From positions 1-15,410 of the forward strand of contig RWJK01000295.1 of assembly GCA_004335835.1 (NCBI GenBank): a DNA stretch of 15,410 bases. Reading direction: 5' to 3'. Positions 10,128 through 15,410 of the stretch are shown here, one piece after another. A program made the translations under genes and the position numbers. Origin of the DNA: Scenedesmus sp. ARA3. Lineage: Eukaryota > Chlorophyta > Chlorophyceae > Sphaeropleales > Scenedesmaceae. Within the stretch, counting starts at the first letter, position 1; every line of letters begins with the position of its first letter. Under the pieces are notes generated by a model. That model searched no databases. It saw only the letters and a list, made by a program, of their open reading frames with translations, and was not told the DNA's origin.

Positions 10128-10352
10128 GATTTTTTTTGGTTACCAGGGGGGACGGAATCCTACTGGCTCGCTACCACAGCACAATTGGGCCAGCCCAACT
10201 GCCGGGAGCGGGAGGCAATGCCTCACCAGCAGAACACGTAACAACACCCTATACCGGAGGTGCCCAGCGCCCGGACCAAAAAAATAAGCGGGGGAGTTGA
10301 ACCCCCACACCCCCTTGGTGTGCTACAGCTCAATTGCGCGCCGCACACACCC
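10128..10352 (-). mobile_element. tRNA-derived SINE-like element with two tRNA-like modules
   Basis: On the minus strand the proximal module contains GCAATTGAGCTGTAGC, like a D arm, then ACACC/GGTGT, like an anticodon stem. A perfect T arm follows at 10306-10290: five G, the loop TTCAACT, five C, with the B-box core GTTCAACTC. A run of seven T follows at 10283-10277, like a Pol III terminator. A second module at about 10200-10150 repeats the D-arm part (TGGCCCAATTGTGCTGTGGTAGC), which fits the A-box consensus, but its B box is poor. The minus strand ends in eight A (10137-10130), like a SINE tail. The variable loop is missing, so it is not a working tRNA gene. Boundaries and family are inferred; I saw no clear target-site duplication. 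Confidence 0.5.
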
Positions 10353-11041
10353 GACCAACACTCAGTGTTAGCCGCCCCAATAAAGGAGTCTATAAGTGCA
10401 AGCTTGTGAAAAAATGGACAGAGAGAGCTGCGCAAACTCTGGCGCATCTCACTAGCGCCAAACCTGCACTGCAGCTCCATGCACAGCGCCAACAACGGCT
10501 TCCACAATTGCGCCAACAACTCAACTAATAACCGACTCATGCAGCTGCACAACCATATGAGTGCATGCATTGATTGTGGCGCGCAGTACCGTGCAAAACA
10601 CCAGCTGCAGGGGCCCACATCCTGTAAGTTCATGGCTGCTGATTGGTGCTCCATCTGGCGACGTTGCTATGGCTTAAAAGGTAACATGATGATGATGATT
10701 CACAGCAGTTAACCCTGCCGGGAGCACTAGCCTGCAAGCAGGCACGCCGCCATGCCCATAGGCAGCAAGCGGGCATGCCCGCTCGGCGGCGCAGCTCCGC
10801 ATCGTAGGTGGCTGTGAAACGACAGTTTTAGGCATGGTGAAGGCACAACTGTGCACCTGCAAGCAATGCTGTACCTTTGCTGCTACAGCAGCATCCACCC
10901 CACACAGTTGTGGCACCACAGTGCACGATCTACAACATTGTGATGCCATCACGCTCTCGCCATCATCAGTGTCGCCTTCACAGCCGCCTTGCCCCCAGCG
11001 GAGCACTTGTTGCCATGCATGGCACACATGTGTGATGGTCA
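10353..11041. other. Intergenic stretch without a supported gene
   Basis: Open frames here are short and lack splice or domain support. The stretch contains the palindrome cluster at 10730-10790 and a (GAT)n-like patch ATGATGATGATGATT at 10686-10700. Nothing else stands out. Confidence 0.4.
10730..10790. repeat. Nested palindromes
   Basis: GCCTGC-AA-GCAGGC is a perfect hairpin at 10730-10743. The 16-base AGCGGGCATGCCCGCT at 10768-10783 is a perfect palindrome. The latter is enclosed by GCCGCC (10746-10751) and GGCGGC (10785-10790), which are complementary. The cluster is more GC-rich than its surroundings. No function is evident; it could be the end of a decayed small transposon or just a cruciform-prone site. 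Confidence 0.7.
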
Positions 11042-11146
11042 CATGCAGGCATGCCTGCACAAACAGCTGTTGCGAGGCATGCATGCAGGCAAGCACAAAC
11101 AGCTGTGTCACATGCATGCATGCCTGCAGAAACAACTGCTGCGAGG
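11042..11146. repeat. Imperfect 33-36 bp minisatellite, three units
   Basis: Three units share the core AAACAGCTGT (or AAACAACTGC), starting at 11061, 11097 and 11130. The cores are separated by CATGCATGCAGGC-like segments. The first unit contains the palindrome TGCAGGCATGCCTGCA at 11044-11059. Spacings of 36 and 33 keep frames open on both strands, which explains the cysteine-rich ORF that crosses it. Confidence 0.75.
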
Positions 11147-11825
11147 CTGGCAAGCAGTCATGCGCTGCAACTGCCATCTACTGCATGCGACATATCATAC
11201 GTAGCGCCACAGCATGTAAGATTGCACACACATGCATTGGTTGTACAAGGTATGTGATTAAGCCGCACCCACAATCAAGCTCACAAACCAACACATATGA
11301 TTGTCACATGTGGCGGCTGCTACATCACATGCCTGCTGCAAATTGAGGCCAGTGCTGCACTTGGTGCCTATACACAGGCGTGGCAACACCTGGCACGAGC
11401 TAGTGTGCAGCCGGCAAATAGGCTCTACCCACAACCCCCAGAAAGACAGTAACCAAACCAAACTCTGTGCTAAGCAAAACACTGTGATCACTGTGTGGAC
11501 AACAGCACATTGATTTGCCGGGCGCTGGTGATGGCCGTGGCACCAGGAGCAGCAAAACTACATACGGTGTTGAGCAGCAAAATAACTACATAGCATGGAC
11601 AGCAAAGCAGCGTTCAAAGCACACTAGGTGCGCTGGCTGCAAACATTGAACCTACAATGCCATGAGCTGAGCTCAAGGATTCAAATGTAAATGACGTGTC
11701 ACTTCATACAGTAGCAAACGGCCCAAAAACTGGTGTATAACATCAATCCTGCATATACAATCGCATCCAGAAATGCCCTACACCTAAGAATGAGCAGTCT
11801 GAAAATAGCACCCGAAGCACACCTC

Positions 11826-11975
11826 AAATGCAGCATAGCATAAACATAACTCACACAGCACATCACGAGCCGGAAATGCATCAGCCACACCCCAAACCCC
11901 AAATGCAGCATATCATAAACATAACTCGCACAGCACAACAGGATCAAGAAATGTATCAGCGCCACACACAGCACA
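11826..11975. repeat. 75-bp tandem duplication
   Basis: Units begin AAATGCAGCATA at 11826 and 11901. They share CATAAACATAACTC, CACAGCACA and a GAAATG.ATCAGC segment. The period of 75 is a multiple of three, which keeps a minus-strand frame open over both copies with a repeating peptide; that is a repeat effect and not evidence of a gene. Confidence 0.8.
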
Positions 11976-12174
11976 TCCCGCTGATGCAGCAGCGTTTGCC
12001 ACACTCACTCAGTAGCTGGCATGTAAGGCAGCCACAGATACAGAGCCCAGCCCCACATGACATCAGAAGCTAGAAATGTATCAGCCACACACAGCACATC
12101 CCGCCGGTGCGCAGCGCTTGCCACACTTACTCAGCAGCTGGCATTAAGAGCAGCCACAGATACAGAGCCCCACC
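11948..12174. repeat. 125-bp tandem duplication overlapping the 75-bp repeat
   Basis: Units begin GAAATGTATCAGC at 11948 and 12073. They share CACACACAGCACATCCCG, a TTGCCACACT segment, AGCTGGCAT and CAGCCACAGATACAGAGCC. The first 15 bases or so also occur at 11872 inside the 75-bp repeat, so the two families share a module. Confidence 0.8.
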
Positions 12175-12179
12175 CGTCT

Positions 12180-13491
12180 AGGCCATAGCTGGTGTTGCTG
12201 GAGTTGCATGCACTGTTCTTTTGTGCAGCTGCAAGCGCCATGCAACTTGCAAGGCCCCTCAGCCCATGCAACTGCTGCACACCATGTGCATTAGTTAGAG
12301 CGCATACTCCAGGTTTGTCATGCGTCGCCCCAGCACTGCCATGGTCGCCCCAGCAGGTTGCGTGTACCATGCTGCTGCTGCTTGCGGCCTTGTGCAGCAG
12401 TACAAGTGCACCAGCGAAGCCGCAAAATGCTTCATTTGGTTTGTAATGAGCACAGCATTGCAGGTCCGCAACCGCCGGCACAACATGCAACAGTGCACAG
12501 AACGCACGGCTGCAGTAGCGCTGTGTAGGTGGCTGTTGAGGCACAGCCAGAACACAGCTACCTGATATATAATCCTGCCGAAAGCGCAATCACAGGCAGT
12601 GGTGCAGACCAAGTGTTGCTTGGCTGTGCAGCACAAACACACGCTTGCCGCCTGCAGACGCCTGCGCCTGCTGTCAACTTGACAGCTCCGAAGCGCATGG
12701 ATGGACAGCTCAGCGTCACAAATACAAAAAACATCTGTAGCTCGTGGCGACAAGCAAAAAACAAGAGATAAGCAAGAGGTCAACCGTGCAAGCTGGGGCT
12801 AGGACAGCGCTGCTGAACAACCAGCAGCAGACGCTGCCACTTTAAGCCACACAAGCTACACACGAGGCATCTTCAAGGATGCAACTACGCTCATCACAAC
12901 ACGATCGATGTTGCAGACATAGGCACAAACTCTACGCAGCTGCAGCCCATCTGACGTCCAACAGCATGCGCAATGCTTGCTGAATGAGTACCACCTTAGC
13001 CTGGTGCTGCATGCCCACAGCCGCAAGCTCTCATCTTTGATGTGCCAACCCTGCCAGCTACCAGTGCTGGCAGGCAGATAGAAGTGCAACAGCAGGCCAA
13101 AAGGGATCAGAACATGCATACTCCGTTCATATGAGTAGTAAATGCTGCATGCGACGTTCTATTGGATTGCGTCAGCTGAGGCGACAAGAAACCGTGCCAG
13201 GCAGCAACGGCAATGCCGCACGCAGCAAGACTCCCAAAAGCCTCACACTTTGAAGGCTTTAAAAGGTGCGTGTGCCAGCAGCATACACCCGACTGCGCTC
13301 AGCTGGGACCCTCCTGCACTCACACCAACACTGACGACGGCAGACATGCAGCCGCATGGAAGCGCCGCCCTGTCCCCTAAGCATGGCAGATAAGCAAACC
13401 TGTGAATACAATGATGCGAGCAACCGCCACTGCCTATCACAGTGCACATGGCCATGGCAGGCTGGCATCACCTTGGAACACTGCGTGGCAG
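12180..13491. other. Intergenic stretch without a supported gene
   Basis: Several overlapping frames of 60-160 codons are open on both strands, but none shows a domain or a consistent splice pattern. One weak candidate is the plus-strand frame from ATG 13142 to a GTGCGT donor at about 13262, 40 codons ending KALK; I find no partner exon. Another is a minus-strand frame from 13119, starting MHVLIPFGLLLHFYL, which resembles a signal peptide but lacks further support. I see no TTACA (minus-strand TGTAA) that would end the gene at 13492-14512. Confidence 0.4.
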
Positions 13492-13574
13492 CTACCAGCA
13501 GCCTCCTGTGCTGCTGCAGGTGTCAGACAACTCATCTTCCTCGTTGAGCGCTGCTGCTGCTGCTGCTAGGTGTG

Positions 13575-13606
<32 letters not shown>

Positions 13607-14368
13607 AACTGGGCTGCCAGCTGCTGCGCCTGGCGCAGCTGCTGGCGCAATGTGATAATGGCTGCTTCAGCCACTCGCAGCGCCTTGTCTGCCAGGCGCA
13701 CATCTGATGTGTCGGTCTGTAGCAGGAGGTTTGCCATGTTGACTGCCCGCCCGCATGCCGCGACAGATGTGTTTGCAGCAGCCAGGGTAGTATGCAGGGC
13801 TGTTTCCTGCAATACAGCAGCAGCAGCAGCAGCGCATGCAAGGGTTGCAGCGTTTCAGGTGTTGGCAGCACGCAGCACCGGCAGCAGGTTGCTCCTTGCT
13901 GGCTGTGCCTCATGCACGCTGTACGCTTCAAAGCTGGCGCGCTTGTTTCGGACAGCGCAGGCTTCTGTTGCTCAGCTGATGTCCTGCAACGGGCAACCGC
14001 CGCCGCAGCTGCTGCCAACCCATACTTGCTGTCATTTCGCCATGATCCTTAGTGCCACATAGTGCCAGCCTGTAGCCCTAGTGATCATGAAGAGCACACT
14101 GAAGCTGATACAGGGGCCGGAATCTGGCGAGCTGCTGTGGCTGCGGCTGTGCAGTGCTGTGCACCAAATAGATGCAGCCACTGCTCACCGGCACAGCCTG
14201 GCCTTCAACAGCCAGACTGGCAGCCACAGTTTTGATGGTTCTGATGGTGCTGACCAGCTGCAGCATCTCCAGCAGCGCCTTCTTGCTGGTTGCTGTTGCA
14301 ACAACAGCAGCTGTTGTGGTGCTTGAGGGTCCATCTGCGGCCCTTTGTAGCTCGTGGTCTACCATCTG

Positions 14369-14402
<34 letters not shown>

Positions 14403-14512
14403 GCAGCTGGCCTGAGGCGCGACACCGTTGCGGATTTGGCCGGGGGTTGGAGCGTCTCGCGTTGTTCGTGCAGCGTCATGTCAACTTCAATGCAGCTGTG
14501 TGAACGCTTCAT
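13492..14512 (-). CDS. Glutamine-rich helical/coiled-coil protein of unknown function, two exons, 212 residues
   Basis: Exon 1 is 14512-14189 (108 codons, phase 0) and ends at donor GTGAGC. Exon 2 is 13806-13492 after acceptor TATTGCAG, 104 codons plus TAG. The intron of 382 bases has stops in the reading frame. Residues 1-38 are polar (MKRSHSCIEVDMTLHEQRET), 39-47 are a Gln run, and 76-104 look helical (SKKALLEMLQLVSTIRTIK). Exon 2 is almost all helix: ETALHTTLAAANTSVAACGR, then DVRLADKALRVAEAAIITLR with hydrophobics spaced as in a coiled coil. Then come RQQLRQAQQLAAQ, eleven Gln and an acidic end NEEDELSDTCSS. There is no signal peptide. I do not recognise the family. The ATG was chosen because a TATA-like motif lies about 130 bases upstream; an open extension to ATG 14866 also exists but reads like non-coding sequence. 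Confidence 0.55.
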
Positions 14513-14638
14513 TGCCACCTCGCTGCCCTGCACACAGCAGCCACCAGGTGAGCTCTGAGCATGTTGGTTTACGCTGGCTGGCACCCATGGTGTAGCACCC
14601 GTGGTGTGGCCTAGGACCAAGAGTGTGGAGACAAATGC

Positions 14639-14651
14639 ATTATAAATAAGC
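14639..14651 (-). promoter_or_regulatory. Candidate TATA-like motif
   Basis: The minus strand reads GCTTATTTATAATG here, an AT-rich island in GC-rich DNA. It lies about 130 bases upstream of the ATG at 14512, which would leave a 5'UTR of roughly 100 bases. Position and composition fit, but there is no independent evidence of a transcription start. Confidence 0.3.
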
Positions 14652-15226
14652 TGAACATGTATTCTAGGTATGCAAGGCGGCGAGAAACCGCTTGTAAAAG
14701 CGGTCATTGTACTGGTATTCTGGAAAGTTTTGACTGCTGCCACCAAATTTGGGCTATTCACAATGTAAACTGCTGTAAAAAGCATCCATTTCCACCAGCA
14801 CAGCCACACAACATGAACATATGTGAGTGTTGCCCTCAACCCTGGAGTTGCAGCCATTGCAAGCATGCAGGGAGCAAGCCATCACCAGAAACTACCTCCA
14901 GGTGGAGTTAGAAAAAAACTGCTCATTTTTACTGCTTTAAAGTGGGTGCAGCAGAACCCAGAAATCACACACATTGGCCCAGCATCAGCTGCAGCCAGCC
15001 CCCAACATCACTTGCCAACACATTGAGGCACACCCCTGAGGCTGTGCAGGCCAGACCTGACCACACCAGCACACAGGATCAGCTGCACAAGGCAGTGATG
15101 TGATGCAGACAGCAGATGTTGACCAGCAGACACCAGGAATGCATGCCAGAGCATGCACACAACAGAATACAGCCCTGGCAGCCCAGCAGCAGCCCTGCAA
15201 AACAAGAACAGGGCCCAAAGAAGTGA
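14652..15226. other. Intergenic stretch without a supported gene
   Basis: Three TGTAA motifs occur on the plus strand at 14693, 14764 and 14774, but no plausible plus-strand ORF precedes them. The first sits in the loop of a perfect 6-bp hairpin, ACCGCT-TGTAAA-AGCGGT at 14687-14704. Otherwise the stretch holds only CAGCA-rich low-complexity DNA around 14950-15200. Confidence 0.4.
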
Positions 15227-15358
15227 TTTTTTTGCATCATGCGGCTAAGGCTAAGGCTATTCACGCGCGCGATATGTATCTGTGTTTGACCAGACCGCGG
15301 GTTGAACCTGCGACCTCATGGATACCACGCTTGCACGCTACCACTCAGCCAAAACACC
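15227..15358 (-). mobile_element. tRNA-derived SINE-like element, single module
   Basis: On the minus strand the head reads GGTGTTT, then TGGCTGAGTGGTAGC (15349-15335), a good A box and D arm. GGTTCAACC at 15309-15301 is a good B box. The head's GTGTTT can pair with AAACAC at 15287-15282, closing a tRNA-sized 76-base unit. A body with CCTTAGCCTTAGCC follows, and it ends in seven A (15233-15227). The T stem pairs poorly, there is no proper 7-base anticodon loop and the spacing before the closing stem is too long, so a functional tRNA is unlikely. Target-site duplications were not evident. Confidence 0.45.
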
Positions 15359-15410
15359 ACATGCGCAGATGCTGCTCTGGACATGTACCCTTGATATGGA
15401 CAGCATTTAT

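Noticed and set aside
11699..12004. Minus-strand 101-codon frame with repeating hydrophobic peptide
   Set aside because: It is held open by the 75-bp tandem repeat, whose period is a multiple of three; no splice or start context supports it.
14513..14866. N-terminal extension of the Gln-rich gene to ATG 14866
   Set aside because: The extra 118 residues look like translated non-coding DNA, the TATA-like motif lies inside them, and ATG 14512 starts a polar, plausible protein.
15281..15358. Functional tRNA gene on the minus strand
   Set aside because: A and B boxes are present, but the T stem is mispaired, there is no 7-base anticodon loop and the distance from T arm to closing stem is too long.

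Overview
The window looks like nuclear DNA of a green alga, probably of the class Chlorophyceae; I cannot name the species. The grounds are spliced genes with GTGAGT/GTGCGT-type donors and GCAG acceptors, a very heavy load of CAG/CTG triplets in coding and non-coding DNA, a TGTAA poly(A)-type signal after one ORF, and tRNA-like short repeats. There are no operons, ribosome binding sites or other bacterial features. All gene models were read by hand: open frames, splice motifs and matching intron phases.

Layout, left to right. Positions 263-3078 (minus strand) hold three exons of a secreted protein: a signal-peptide exon, an exon with a proline-rich linker and a well-formed globular-looking stretch, and a 33-residue exon. 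The gene probably runs off the left edge. Its second intron contains three tandem 97-bp units that resemble the intron/exon junction of its own third exon. At 3323-3676 (plus) there is a small cysteine-rich ORF, divergent from the secreted gene and followed by TGTAA. Positions 3837-5077 have no gene I can support.

The best-supported gene is at 5078-9398 (plus). Six exons encode a protein of about 1042 residues with an N-terminal F-box-like segment and more than twenty cysteine-type leucine-rich repeats. A serine- and glutamine-rich low-complexity insert splits the repeat solenoid in two. All five introns agree in phase. By family knowledge it would be a substrate receptor of an SCF ubiquitin ligase, but the F-box is weak.

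From 9399 to 13491 the DNA is gene-poor and repeat-rich. It holds a tRNA-derived, SINE-like element with two tRNA-like modules (10128-10352), nested palindromes (10730-10790), a 33-36 bp minisatellite (11042-11146) and two overlapping tandem repeats of 75 and 125 bp (11826-12174). A two-exon minus-strand gene (13492-14512) encodes a 212-residue glutamine-rich, helical protein of unknown function. A second tRNA-like SINE candidate ends the window (15227-15358, minus).

I see no evidence that the genes work together in one pathway. I found no CRISPR array, toxin, virus or multi-gene defence-like system. The most unusual item is the intronic 97-bp repeat that mimics a splice acceptor and exon start.
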